DNA of 51,165 nucleotides, from assembly GCA_026394015.1 (NCBI GenBank), contig JAPKZA010000247.1, positions 6,116 through 57,280 of the forward strand, read 5' to 3'. This DNA comes from Acidobacteriota bacterium (lineage in GTDB: Bacteria; Acidobacteriota; Terriglobia; Bryobacterales; Bryobacteraceae). A program made the translations under genes and the position numbers. The notes beneath the pieces are model-generated. The model saw only the letters and a list, made by a program, of their open reading frames with translations, was not told the DNA's origin and ran no database searches. Below, in pieces: positions 44,440 through 51,165 of this stretch (its first letter is position 1; every line of letters starts with the position of its first letter).

Positions 44440-45021
44440 TCAGCCCGCCAGATGTGCCAATTTCGCCCGCAAACCTTCATAGGCGCGGAACAACAAACTC
44501 TTTACCGCCGACTCGGAACACTCCAGTGCCGCCGCAATCTGCGAATACTCCATCTCTTCATACTTATGCATCAAAACGGCCGCCCGTTGCTTGGCGGGCA
44601 GATTCTGAATCGCCTGCCGAATCTCTACGAACTTCGATTCCCGAACGAGGGACTGCTCAACCGTCGGACCAAGGGAGGCAACCTGCCTACCCATCCCTTC
44701 GCGGACTTCCTCATCCAGGCTCTCCTGGTTGCGTTCATACCGACCATCCCGAATATGATTCAACGCCAAATGGCTTGCAATCCGGAACAGCCACGTCGTG
44801 AACTTCGCCGTCGGCTCATAGTTGGCCCGGCTCCGATACACCCGCAAAAAGACTTCCTGCGCTAACTCCTCTGCCACCGCCTGATTCAAAATCATTCGTT
44901 GCAGAAAATGGATAACCGGACCCCGATACTTCTCGAGGAGCACCGCGAAGCTTTGGGTATCGCCTTCGCGAACCCGCAACATCAGCTCGGCGTCGCGTTC
45001 GATAGTGGCCCCAGCCATCAT
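44440..45021 (-). CDS. ECF-type RNA polymerase sigma factor
   Basis: This 193-residue sigma factor has region 2 (about 10-80; FAVLLEKYRGPVIHFLQRM, AEELAQEVFLRVYRS, FTTWLFRIASHLALNHIRD) and region 4 (about 120-185; LPAKQRAAVLMHKYEEMEYSQIA, SESAVKSLLFRAYEGLR). The frame is open to an ATG at 45063, but the ATG at 45021 (or 45018) has a GAAG upstream and starts close to the conserved ERDAELM, so it is preferred. Its regulon is unknown. Confidence 0.9.
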   Translation of the reverse strand: MMAGATIERDAELMLRVREGDTQSFAVLLEKYRGPVIHFLQRMILNQAVAEELAQEVFLRVYRSRANYEPTAKFTTWLFRIASHLALNHIRDGRYERNQESLDEEVREGMGRQVASLGPTVEQSLVRESKFVEIRQAIQNLPAKQRAAVLMHKYEEMEYSQIAAALECSESAVKSLLFRAYEGLRAKLAHLAG

Positions 45022-45074
45022 ACTTCTTCGAACCCGATCGTTTCGGAAATGTTGCGGACTCATTAGTTACATTG

Positions 45075-46076
45075 TTAAAGTTCTCCGCCCAACTCCCGTT
45101 CCATCAACTCCCGCAGCGCATCGTGTGGGCTCTTCCCTTGACTAAAGATTGCGTGCATCGTCTCCGCAATCGGCATCGACACCCGCTGACGCCGCGCTAA
45201 CTCCACCGCCGAGTAAGTGTTTTCCACCCCTTCCGCCACCATATGCATGCCTTCCTGAATCTCCTGCAGAGTCCTTCCCCTCGCTAACTCTAGCCCCACA
45301 CGCCGATTCCGACTCAAATCCCCCGTACAAGTCAAGATCAGGTCCCCTAAACCCGCCAGTCCCATCAGCGTAGGTGCCTGCGCCCCCAGCGAGACCGACA
45401 ATCGAGTCAACTCCGCCATCCCGCGGGTCAGCAATCCAGCCATCGCATTCGAGCCCAATCCCAGCCCACTGCATACTCCTGCCGCAATCGCGATCACGTT
45501 CTTCAGCGCCCCGCCCAGCTCCGTCCCAATGGGGTCGTTGTTTGTGTAAATCCGAAACGTAGGCCCGGCGAACTCACGCTGCACCCGCCCCGCCAACGCC
45601 AAATCCACCGAACTCGCCGCCACCAGCGTCGGCTCTCCCCTCGCTAACTCTTTCGCAAACGAGGGCCCGCTCAATACGGCCAACTGCGGCACAAACTTGG
45701 CCCCCACCACCGCCCCAATCACCTCACTCATCCGCAACGAAGTGCCCCGCTCAATCCCTTTCGTCGCGCTCACAATCGGTGCCGATGGCGGCAAGTAAGA
45801 CAACGCACTCGTAAACACCGCCCGCACGTGCATCGACGGCACCGCACCCAAGACCATGTCCGCTCCCCCCAACGCCCCTTCTAAGCTGGAAGTCACCCGC
45901 ACATTCGGCGGCAACCGGCTCCCCTCCAGATACTTCGGGTTCTCCCGCGTCGTCTCCATCTGCTCGGCTAACTCTCGCTCGAACGACCACAAGACAACCC
46001 GCTCATACCGTGGCGCCAACACCATCGCTAGCGCCGTCCCGTAACTACCCGCGCCCAAAATCGTTAACTGGCTCAA
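45075..46076 (-). CDS. gpsA: Glycerol-3-phosphate dehydrogenase [NAD(P)+]
   Basis: This 333-residue enzyme makes sn-glycerol 3-phosphate from DHAP for phospholipid synthesis. Motifs are ILGAGSYGTALAMVLA (nucleotide binding), KGIERGTSLRMSEV, LSGPSFAKELARGEP, LGGALKNVIAIAAGVCSGLGLG (catalytic Lys) and GLAGLGDLILTCTGDLSRNR. It overlaps plsY by ATGA, so supply and use of glycerol 3-phosphate are encoded together. Confidence 0.96.
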   Translation of the reverse strand: MSQLTILGAGSYGTALAMVLAPRYERVVLWSFERELAEQMETTRENPKYLEGSRLPPNVRVTSSLEGALGGADMVLGAVPSMHVRAVFTSALSYLPPSAPIVSATKGIERGTSLRMSEVIGAVVGAKFVPQLAVLSGPSFAKELARGEPTLVAASSVDLALAGRVQREFAGPTFRIYTNNDPIGTELGGALKNVIAIAAGVCSGLGLGSNAMAGLLTRGMAELTRLSVSLGAQAPTLMGLAGLGDLILTCTGDLSRNRRVGLELARGRTLQEIQEGMHMVAEGVENTYSAVELARRQRVSMPIAETMHAIFSQGKSPHDALRELMERELGGEL

Positions 46077-46654
46077 AGTTTGTTCTCCGTCCCCGCCCGC
46101 AGGCGGGTGATGTTACCCCGGTGCCGCCAAATAATAAACCAACCACCCACCAAGGCCGCCCCCCAAATCCACGGCGACGAATGATCAATCATCCAAATCG
46201 CGAAAGGCACCAGCGCCGCCCCCAAAATCGATCCCAACGACACATACCGCGTCCGCCAAACGATCGCCAGGAACACGATCGTAATCGCCAACATCGGCAG
46301 CGGAGCCAGATAAAAGAACGCCCCCACAAAACTCGCTACCGCCTTGCCCCCTGCAAATTTCAGAAACACCGGAAACGCGTGGCCCAAGATCACCGCCAAC
46401 CCAGCCAGCGCCAAAAACATCGGCTCCCCGGATCCGAAACGCGCCATTAACCAAACCGCCAGCCACCCCTTCCCAATGTCCAGCGCCAGCGTGCCAATTC
46501 CGATCAATTTTCCCGACGTCCGCGCCACGTTGGTCGCGCCAATGTTCCCGCTTCCCATCGCCCGGACGTCCTGCCCGGTCTTCAGCCGAACCAGCACATA
46601 CCCAAACGCTATCCCGCCCAGTAAGTACGCCACCAATAGCAGTAAATAGGTCAT
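46073..46654 (-). CDS. plsY: Acyl-phosphate:glycerol-3-phosphate acyltransferase
   Basis: This 193-residue multi-TM enzyme makes lysophosphatidic acid from acyl-phosphate and glycerol 3-phosphate. Motifs are LLGGIAFGYVLVRL, VRAMGSGNIGATNVAR, ILGHAFPVFLKFAGGKAVA and the C-terminal HRGNITRLRAGTENK. It overlaps thpR upstream and gpsA downstream, each by four bases. Confidence 0.95.
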   Translation of the reverse strand: MTYLLLLVAYLLGGIAFGYVLVRLKTGQDVRAMGSGNIGATNVARTSGKLIGIGTLALDIGKGWLAVWLMARFGSGEPMFLALAGLAVILGHAFPVFLKFAGGKAVASFVGAFFYLAPLPMLAITIVFLAIVWRTRYVSLGSILGAALVPFAIWMIDHSSPWIWGAALVGGWFIIWRHRGNITRLRAGTENKL

Positions 46655-47190
46655 CCCAGCGGAAACTCCTTCAATTTGCGGTAAACCGACCCCTCCGGTC
46701 CCATCCGGCTAGCGTACAACCAAAACGAACCCGCGCGGAACTTCCCAAAGTCGATTGTCTCCAAATCCCCAATCACCCGCCGCAACTCAATCAAAGGAAC
46801 CGGCGTCTTGATCCGGGCCAGCGTCAAATGCGGCGAAAATCGTTTCGTCTCCCGCGGCACCCCCAGTCGGCCACACGCGGCATCGGTCTGCTGATGAAGG
46901 TCGCCCAACTCCTCCGGCGCCGCCACCCCCGCAAAAAACACCCGCGGCTGGTGCGGATTCGGATACCAGCCCAAACCCCGAATCTCCAAATCGAACGCCG
47001 GCACCCGCACCGTCTCGAGCGCCGCCTCCATCGCTGGACCGTCGCCGAACTCCCCCACAAACTTCGTCGTAATGTGCCAATTCGCCTCGGAACTCCACTC
47101 GAGCGGGGCCGTCGGCATCAACTCCGCCGTCAACCCTCTCAGCTTTTCGCGAACTCCGTCCGGAATATCAATCGCAGTAAACAAACGCAT
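46651..47190 (-). CDS. thpR: RNA 2',3'-cyclic phosphodiesterase
   Basis: This 179-residue 2H phosphoesterase has the two HxTx motifs, HITTKFVGEF (about 41) and HLTLARIK (about 121), with the N-terminal MRLFTAIDIPDGVREKL. It opens 2',3'-cyclic phosphates on RNA ends. It is the first gene of a unit with plsY and gpsA. Its start is 23 bases from the divergent glycosylase gene. Confidence 0.92.
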   Translation of the reverse strand: MRLFTAIDIPDGVREKLRGLTAELMPTAPLEWSSEANWHITTKFVGEFGDGPAMEAALETVRVPAFDLEIRGLGWYPNPHQPRVFFAGVAAPEELGDLHQQTDAACGRLGVPRETKRFSPHLTLARIKTPVPLIELRRVIGDLETIDFGKFRAGSFWLYASRMGPEGSVYRKLKEFPLG

Positions 47191-47213
47191 CGTGATAACT
47201 TTCTAGTCTAACG

Positions 47214-47714
47214 TTGATTCCCCTTCCAGAAAGCTTCTACGCCCGCGACACCGTCACGGTCGCCCGCCACCTTCTCGGCCAACTGCTCGTCCATGGCCAC
47301 CGCCAAGGCCGGATTGTCGAGGTCGAAGCCTACCTCGGGGCCGACGATCTCGCCGCCCACGCCAGCCGCGGCGTCACCCCCCGCACCCGCGTCATCTTCG
47401 GCCCGCCCGGCCGCGCCTACGTCTATCTCAACTACGGCATCCACGAATGCCTCAACGTCGTCACCGAACCCGACGGCACCCCCGGCTGCGTCCTCATTCG
47501 CGGGCTAACCCCCGTCGCCGGCCTCTCCGGACCGCTCAACGGCCCCGGCAAGTTAACTAAAGCCATGGACATCGACCGCCGCTTCTACGGCCACCCCTTG
47601 TGGCTGTCTCCTGTTACCATCTGCGCTGCGCCCTCCCCTCCGGAGGTCATCCGCGTGACGCCCCGCATCGGCATCTCCCGCTCGGTCGAACTGCCCCTGC
47701 GCTTCCACCTCTAA
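47214..47714 (+). CDS. DNA-3-methyladenine glycosylase (AAG/MPG family)
   Basis: This 166-residue base-excision repair enzyme has VARHLLGQLLVHG, the catalytic-Glu motif GRIVEVEAYLGADDLAAHA, FGPPGRAYVYLNYGIHECLN and GPGKLTKAMDI. It is somewhat short: the C-terminus stops at LPLRFHL, where relatives usually have about 15-25 more residues. The start is a TTG. A weak -10-like TAGTCT lies four bases before it. Confidence 0.88.
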   Translation: MIPLPESFYARDTVTVARHLLGQLLVHGHRQGRIVEVEAYLGADDLAAHASRGVTPRTRVIFGPPGRAYVYLNYGIHECLNVVTEPDGTPGCVLIRGLTPVAGLSGPLNGPGKLTKAMDIDRRFYGHPLWLSPVTICAAPSPPEVIRVTPRIGISRSVELPLRFHL

Positions 47715-47898
47715 AGGCACATAGGGCTTTGACGGCACAGAGGGCCGAACCCAGGAAGGTCGTCCGGCCCTTTGCCAGTTGCGGTGAATCTGCCTCCGAG
47801 TTCAGATCCAGCCACCCCTTCACTTTCCCATACTTACCGCTATTTCGTTCACTGGGCAGCGCAAAGCAGTACCGTTTACTCCGTCCTATTCGTCCCGG
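47715..47898. other. Intergenic stretch between glycosylase and unknown gene
   Basis: No gene is seen in these 184 bases. AGGGCCG (47741-47747) can pair with CGGCCCT (47765-47771), followed by TT, which may be a weak terminator of the glycosylase gene. Nothing else stands out. Confidence 0.3.
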
Positions 47899-48402
47899 CT
47901 AGTTCCGGCTCGCCACGGGTTCCCTGCGCCCATGCAGCGGACGGAATACACCCTTACCACACACGGCTACCCCTGCCTGCAACATCGCTGACAACAGGTT
48001 GAAAACCAGGCCGTAGATCACCTGTTCGCTCACGTTCTGCCGCCCCGGCAACTTAAACCCCGTCGGCAACTCTTTCGCCAAGCGAATCCGAACGCTCTCC
48101 AGCTCCAACCGACCCCGCGGATCCCGCTTATTCCCCACGCTAATCGGCGTCTGCAAGACGTTCCCGGTCGCTCCGTCAATGTAGAACTGACACCGCGAAA
48201 ACCATCCCAAATTCCCCGGTTCCGCCGCGTCAAATACCAATAACGGCACCCGCCGGTCCGTCGCCGTCAGGTCGAGCAACAGCGCCATCGACGTCTCCTG
48301 GATCTCAACCTGAAACCCAGCCTGTTGGCAGACCTGCATCAGCTGGTCTACATCGTATTCGAGCAAGAGGAGCCGGTGTTTGCCAGCTTGAAGCAACTGC
48401 AT
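47899..48402 (-). CDS. Hypothetical protein
   Basis: I do not recognise a family. The 167-residue protein has globular composition, with a possible beta/alpha pattern (HRLLLLEYDVDQLMQVCQQ, VPLLVFDAAEPGNLGWF, QFYIDGATGNVLQTPISV) and a C-terminal hydrophobic helix (QVIYGLVFNLLSAMLQAGVAV). It has no obvious signal peptide. A 39-codon ORF ends seven bases before its ATG, and the two could be translated in series. Whether it is native or acquired is unclear. Confidence 0.5.
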   Translation of the reverse strand: MQLLQAGKHRLLLLEYDVDQLMQVCQQAGFQVEIQETSMALLLDLTATDRRVPLLVFDAAEPGNLGWFSRCQFYIDGATGNVLQTPISVGNKRDPRGRLELESVRIRLAKELPTGFKLPGRQNVSEQVIYGLVFNLLSAMLQAGVAVCGKGVFRPLHGRREPVASRN

Positions 48403-48408
48403 GAGTCT

Positions 48409-48528
48409 TTATTGTAGCCGCAGCACGTGCTCCAGCGCGGCGATCACAATACAAATCGTCACATGCGCCAACATTCCGTAGTGCAGCCAGCGGCGCGTGT
48501 AGCGAATTACCTCGTAGGCTAAGGTCAC
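48409..48528 (-). CDS. Possible small membrane protein, 39 residues
   Basis: A frame from GTG (complement of 48526-48528) to TAA encodes YEVIRYTRRW then one hydrophobic helix (MLAHVTICIVIAALEHVL). A stop codon lies two codons upstream, so it cannot be longer. It ends just before the ATG of the unknown gene at 48402. One basic-then-hydrophobic helix fits a small membrane protein or a leader peptide, but chance is possible. Confidence 0.3.
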   Translation of the reverse strand: MTLAYEVIRYTRRWLHYGMLAHVTICIVIAALEHVLRLQ

Positions 48529-48612
48529 ACCCTAGTTTTGCGCCGCGCCCCCCTCGAAGGGAATAGCTATGGGTAGGGTCTTCGTCCTACAACCCGGTGA
48601 CTTTAGTTCCAG

Positions 48613-48618
48613 TACTCT
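48613..48618 (+). promoter_or_regulatory. -10-like hexamer before the peptidase gene
   Basis: TACTCT lies eight bases before the ATG at 48627 and only two before the ATG at 48621. If used, it makes 48627 the leaderless start. Confidence 0.35.
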
Positions 48619-48626
48619 ATATGGAT

Positions 48627-49610
48627 ATGCGCTTTGTCTTTCTCGCCCTTCTCCCCTTTTGCCTGCTTGCCCAAGTCCCGCCCGCCGGCCCCGATCATCG
48701 CTCCGACCAACTCCTGAAATCGATTGACGACTACATGTGGCACCTCAAACTCAGCGACATCGCCGTCGTCGATCAGGTCTCCTACATCTCCACCCCGCCC
48801 CACTACGAAGCCAACTCCACCGGCCAAGGCGCCGGCAACGCCATGATCGTCTACGCCTACACGTTCCTTCCCAAAAACCTCGACCGCACAAAGAAGCACC
48901 CTTCCCTCGTCTACGTCCACGGCGGCGTCCACAGCAACCTCCAGAGCGGCGGATCCGCCAACGGCGTCCACATCATCCGCGAACTCCTCGAACTCGGCTA
49001 CGCCGTCATTGCGCCCGACTACCGTGGCTCCACCGGCTATGGGGCCAACTACTACAACCGAATTGACTACGGCGGCCGCGAGAACGACGACGTCCACGCC
49101 GCCCGCACCTGGTTCCTCGAAAAGTACGCCTTCCTCGATCCCGCCAAAGTCGGTATCCTCGGCTGGAGCCACGGCGGCATGATCACCTTGATGACCATCT
49201 TCCAGCACCCCAAGGATTACGCCGTCGCCTACGCCGGCGTCCCCGTCAGCGACCTCGTCGCCCGCCTCGGCTACAAAGCAGAATCCTACCGGAAGATCTT
49301 TAGTGCGAAAAGCCACATCGGCAAAACGGTCGATGAAGACGTCCAGGCCTATCTCAAACGCAGCCCCTTCACCTACGCTGCCAAACTCGACACCCCGCTC
49401 TGGATCGACGGCAACACCATCGATGAGGACGTCAACGTCCTCGAAGTCCGTCGCATGATCGACGCTCTGAAGGCCGCCGGAAAGAAGTTCGAATCGAAGA
49501 TCTGGGAAGCCGCCCCGGGCGGTCATCACTTCAATCGAATCGATACCAAACTCGCCCGCGACTCCCGCGCCGAAATCTGGCAGTTCCTCGGCCAGCACCT
49601 CAAACGCTAA
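48627..49610 (+). CDS. Secreted S9-type (prolyl oligopeptidase family) peptidase
   Basis: This 327-residue alpha/beta hydrolase has a signal peptide (MRFVFLALLPFCLLAQ) and a peptidase S9 catalytic domain. The nucleophile motif is GWSHGGM (Ser, about 180), with YRGSTGYG and a C-terminal PGGHHF (His, about 304). The N-terminal propeller of true prolyl oligopeptidases is absent. In-frame ATGs exist at 48597 and 48621; 48627 gives the best signal peptide and spacing from the -10 box. It probably cleaves short peptides in the periplasm. It runs convergently into NTF2-like remnants. Confidence 0.87.
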   Translation: MRFVFLALLPFCLLAQVPPAGPDHRSDQLLKSIDDYMWHLKLSDIAVVDQVSYISTPPHYEANSTGQGAGNAMIVYAYTFLPKNLDRTKKHPSLVYVHGGVHSNLQSGGSANGVHIIRELLELGYAVIAPDYRGSTGYGANYYNRIDYGGRENDDVHAARTWFLEKYAFLDPAKVGILGWSHGGMITLMTIFQHPKDYAVAYAGVPVSDLVARLGYKAESYRKIFSAKSHIGKTVDEDVQAYLKRSPFTYAAKLDTPLWIDGNTIDEDVNVLEVRRMIDALKAAGKKFESKIWEAAPGGHHFNRIDTKLARDSRAEIWQFLGQHLKR

Positions 49611-49920
49611 CCGCCCTCGTGCCAATGGAAGAGTTTGTGCGTAATTTTCCATTGCCGCACCTCCAGATGAACCACCGATACCGTCTCGATGATCTCGATC
49701 CGATCGAAACGCGGTTCGATCTTCGGGGCGGAGCCATTTTGATCGATCCACTCGAAAACATGCTCGATGGACCCGGAGTACTCCACCCCTTGGCAATATC
49801 CGGAAATCGTCGTCTCCGGGTGAAACGCCGGTCGCATTCGCCCCCCGCCCCCGCAAGATACCGGTGCATCGTGCGAGTACTCGCGTCGTGCTCCAGCAAA
49901 TAGCTGTTGGCGAGGCGCAT
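49607..49920 (-). pseudogene. NTF2-like protein remnant, copy B
   Basis: This broken gene has NTF2/SnoaL-like pieces in two frames. RTMHRYLAGAGG (frame of 49600-49920) is followed, after a frame change near 49840, by RPAFHPETTISGY, HVFEWIDQNGSAPKIEPRF and a tail WKITHKLFHWHEGG. Family members have a longer segment between the ETVSVVHLEV strand and the WKI strand, so there is also an internal deletion. The family is a small cone-shaped fold, often enzymatic or ligand binding; this copy is unlikely to work. Confidence 0.6.
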
Positions 49921-49949
49921 CGGTTAGGATTCCTCCCGCACCGAGCGTC

Positions 49950-50120
49950 CCCTCCGTGCGGGTAAATGTAAACCGTATCTTGCCGTTGATGTCCCCTTCG
50001 ATGAACCGGTAAGCCCTCCGTCGCCTTCCAGCGCCGAACCGTCCGTTCGCTCCGCTCTAGAAACGCGGCGATCTGTTTCCACGAATCAAGTGTCTTTTGC
50101 GCCGTGATGTGCAGTAACAT
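49950..50120 (-). pseudogene. Fragment of an acidobacterial HTH DNA-binding domain
   Basis: The frame reads TLDSWKQIAAFLERSERTVR then RWKATEGLPVHRRGHQRQDTVYIYP. It matches the N-terminal MerR-like HTH domain found fused to TPR or WD40-like regions in many Acidobacteriota regulators. Nothing of the expected downstream region follows; the frame runs on into antisense sequence. It lies between two NTF2-like remnants. Confidence 0.6.
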
Positions 50121-50149
50121 GCCCCCGCGCCGGCCATCGCCCCCGACCA

Positions 50150-50398
50150 ACCCGTTACCGCCACCGAATCCAAAACATCGACGCTCACAAAGCGCGGCTC
50201 CATATCCGGCGCCGCGCCGTTCTTATCGATCCAATCAAACAGAAGCGGAGTTCCTATCGCCAATCGTTCACCGGCGAAGTCGAAGAAGGAAGCGTCTGGA
50301 TGAAACACCGCACGCTTCACCTCGTTACTGCCTTCGATGTATCTCTCAATCGTCACCACGATCGCGTCATACTCGTTAGTAAACTTACTGGTTGCCAT
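50150..50398 (-). pseudogene. NTF2-like protein remnant, copy A (N-terminal part)
   Basis: The frame starts MATSKFTNEYDAIVVTIERY and has the family features FHPDASFFDFAGERLAIG and LLFDWIDKNGAAPDMEPRFV. After DSVAVTG the similarity stops abruptly and the HTH fragment begins, so the C-terminal half is lost. It resembles copy B (FHPxxxxxxY...FxWIDxNGxAPxxEPRF) and may be its tandem duplicate. Confidence 0.6.
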
Positions 50399-50466
50399 AG
50401 TTAAGACAGTAAGGTGAGCCTCACCGGGGCGTCAACGGACAAACCCGGCAATACTCGGTCACACGC

Positions 50467-50870
50467 TTAAAACTGCAACCGCAACGCCAACTGCGTCGAC
50501 CGCGGACCGCCCACCGCATACAGCGGATTCAACCCCCCGTTCACCCCGCCCAACCCCAGCCCGCGCCCGTACATCTGCGTCGACTACCCAAACAGCGGAT
50601 TCAGCAACAACCAGTCCGGAGCCGCAAAATTCGCGTGATTCAGCAAGTTGAAGAACTCCGCCCGAAACTGCAACCTCCACCGCTCGCTCAGCCCAAACGT
50701 CCGCCGCACCGTAAAATCCACCTGCCGCAGCGGAAACGCCCGCACCGAATTTCGCCCTAAACTCCCGTTCTGCTGCTGGTTCGCCGGAACCGAAAATGCC
50801 GCCCGGTTCAACACCCGCCCCCCGGGATACTGGCTCCCCTCTAAATAGAGCCCGTCCAGAATTACCCCAT
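50467..50870 (-). pseudogene. Oar-like receptor C-terminal remnant with in-frame stop
   Basis: The frame contains typical Oar C-terminal sequence: YLEGSQYPGGRVLNRAAFSV, RAFPLRQVDFTVRRTFGLSE, RAEFFNLLNHANFAAPD and NPLFG. A TAG stop (complement of 50584-50586) then interrupts it. Past the stop the same frame continues STQMYGRGLGLGGVNGG and ends LALRLQF before the natural stop at 50467-50469, so the TAG is a nonsense mutation in an otherwise intact barrel end. Upstream the receptor similarity ends near 50870, next to transposase-associated sequence. Confidence 0.75.
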
Positions 50871-51032
50871 TTTCGACCCCGGACCCCTGCTGCCGGAAAG
50901 TACTTTGCGTAATCGAGTTACCGGCACCCTCTCCGGCCTCTTCCGACGCCAGTATCGCCTCCCGTTGACACGCCCAGGCGCACCCCTCCGAGCCCCCCCG
51001 CTTTCCCTCGCCCTTTCCGGCCCTTTCCCCTC
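50871..51032. other. Probable non-coding end of an insertion sequence
   Basis: Between the receptor remnant and the transposase stop lie 162 bases with no gene. Receptor similarity stops near 50870, so the insertion boundary is probably close by. I could not define terminal inverted repeats or a target duplication because the other end of the element is outside the window. Confidence 0.35.
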
Positions 51033-51165
51033 TTAGTTGACCCGCGGCGGCGGCCCACTCAACTTCCTCAGGTCCGCCAACAGCCAAAGATTGTGCGTCA
51101 GCGCCGCCCATCCCACCTGCCGATCCTGACCCGCAATCCCCTTGCTCAACAGCGGTCCACCCAAA
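51033..51165 (-). mobile_element. C-terminus of a transposase, cut by window edge
   Basis: The frame ending at the TAA (complement of 51033-51035) reads GPLLSKGIAGQDRQVGWAAL then THNLWLLADLRKL. This looks like the C-terminal helix of a DDE transposase, where a G-x-GQ-R segment precedes an HNL-type helix. The family cannot be fixed from 43 residues. Its place at the edge of a broken receptor gene supports an insertion element. Confidence 0.45.

Noticed and set aside
37252-45077. The 11-mer TTACATTGTTA present at 45067-45077 and inverted at 37252-37262
   Set aside because: Both copies are next to stop codons or in a gap and AT-rich, but two copies alone without a longer shared sequence could be chance.
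48603-50150. A 515-residue minus-strand frame that spans the peptidase gene
   Set aside because: Only the first 67 residues (HTH fragment) have protein character; the rest is antisense to the conserved peptidase gene and results from its C-ending codons.

Overview
The window looks like chromosomal DNA from a GC-rich, Gram-negative member of the Acidobacteriota, most likely close to Bryobacterales/Solibacteraceae. The reasons are three Oar-like outer-membrane barrels (two with an N-terminal carboxypeptidase-regulatory-like domain), a remnant of the MerR-like HTH domain common in this phylum, a VWA protein of the acidobacterial type, a PEP-CTERM protein, LpxD and a full TonB/ExbB/ExbD set. The placement is inferred from gene content; no rRNA or other phylogenetic marker RNA is present.

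Layout. 0-0.1 kb: start of a minus-strand secreted protein cut by the window edge. 0.1-0.64 kb: gene-free region with two 17-bp palindromes. 0.64-12.4 kb, plus strand: Oar-like receptor, a second TonB receptor, MATE exporter, PhoD-like phosphatase, DUF58 protein, metallo-beta-lactamase-fold hydrolase and a double DUF1080 protein. 12.4-16.2 kb: PEP-CTERM trypsin-like protease (minus), a dienelactone hydrolase homologue lacking its nucleophile, two small-to-medium membrane proteins, and an inositol-monophosphatase/HisN-type phosphatase (minus). 16.2-18.0 kb: acyl-CoA ligase. 18.0-24.7 kb, minus strand: six genes whose ends all overlap (lpxD, LOG-family, RsbU-like phosphatase, K+ channel, Nnr, TsaE). 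24.7-29.1 kb, plus strand: a frameshifted Oar-like barrel without a plug domain, a VWA protein and a membrane-anchored coiled-coil protein, coupled end to end. 29.1-30.6 kb, minus: a small zinc-ribbon membrane protein and a TPR protein. 30.7-43.4 kb, plus: a long block of TPR protein, MacB-type permease, tgt, yajC, secD, secF, tonB, exbB, two exbD, TPR lipoprotein, rel and DUF971, linking protein export, outer-membrane energising and the stringent response. 43.4-47.2 kb, minus: thpR, plsY, gpsA, ECF sigma, anti-sigma and DUF3106. 47.2-49.6 kb: 3-methyladenine glycosylase, an unknown protein with a tiny upstream ORF, and a secreted S9-type peptidase. 49.6-51.2 kb: gene graveyard with two NTF2-like remnants, an HTH remnant, an Oar C-terminus with an in-frame stop, and the end of a transposase.

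Three window-wide features stand out. First, many genes that begin a transcription unit have a -10-like hexamer (often an extended TGn-TAnnnT) only 6-9 bases before the start codon, which suggests leaderless mRNAs, while genes inside operons have clear Shine-Dalgarno sites. Second, the plus strand is G-rich on the left and C-rich on the right whatever the gene direction, with the switch near 20-25 kb, as expected at a replication terminus. Third, the right end is decaying accessory DNA. I saw no rRNA, tRNA, CRISPR array or phage, and no clear riboswitch. The least described item is the barrel/VWA/coiled-coil locus at 24.7-29.1 kb.
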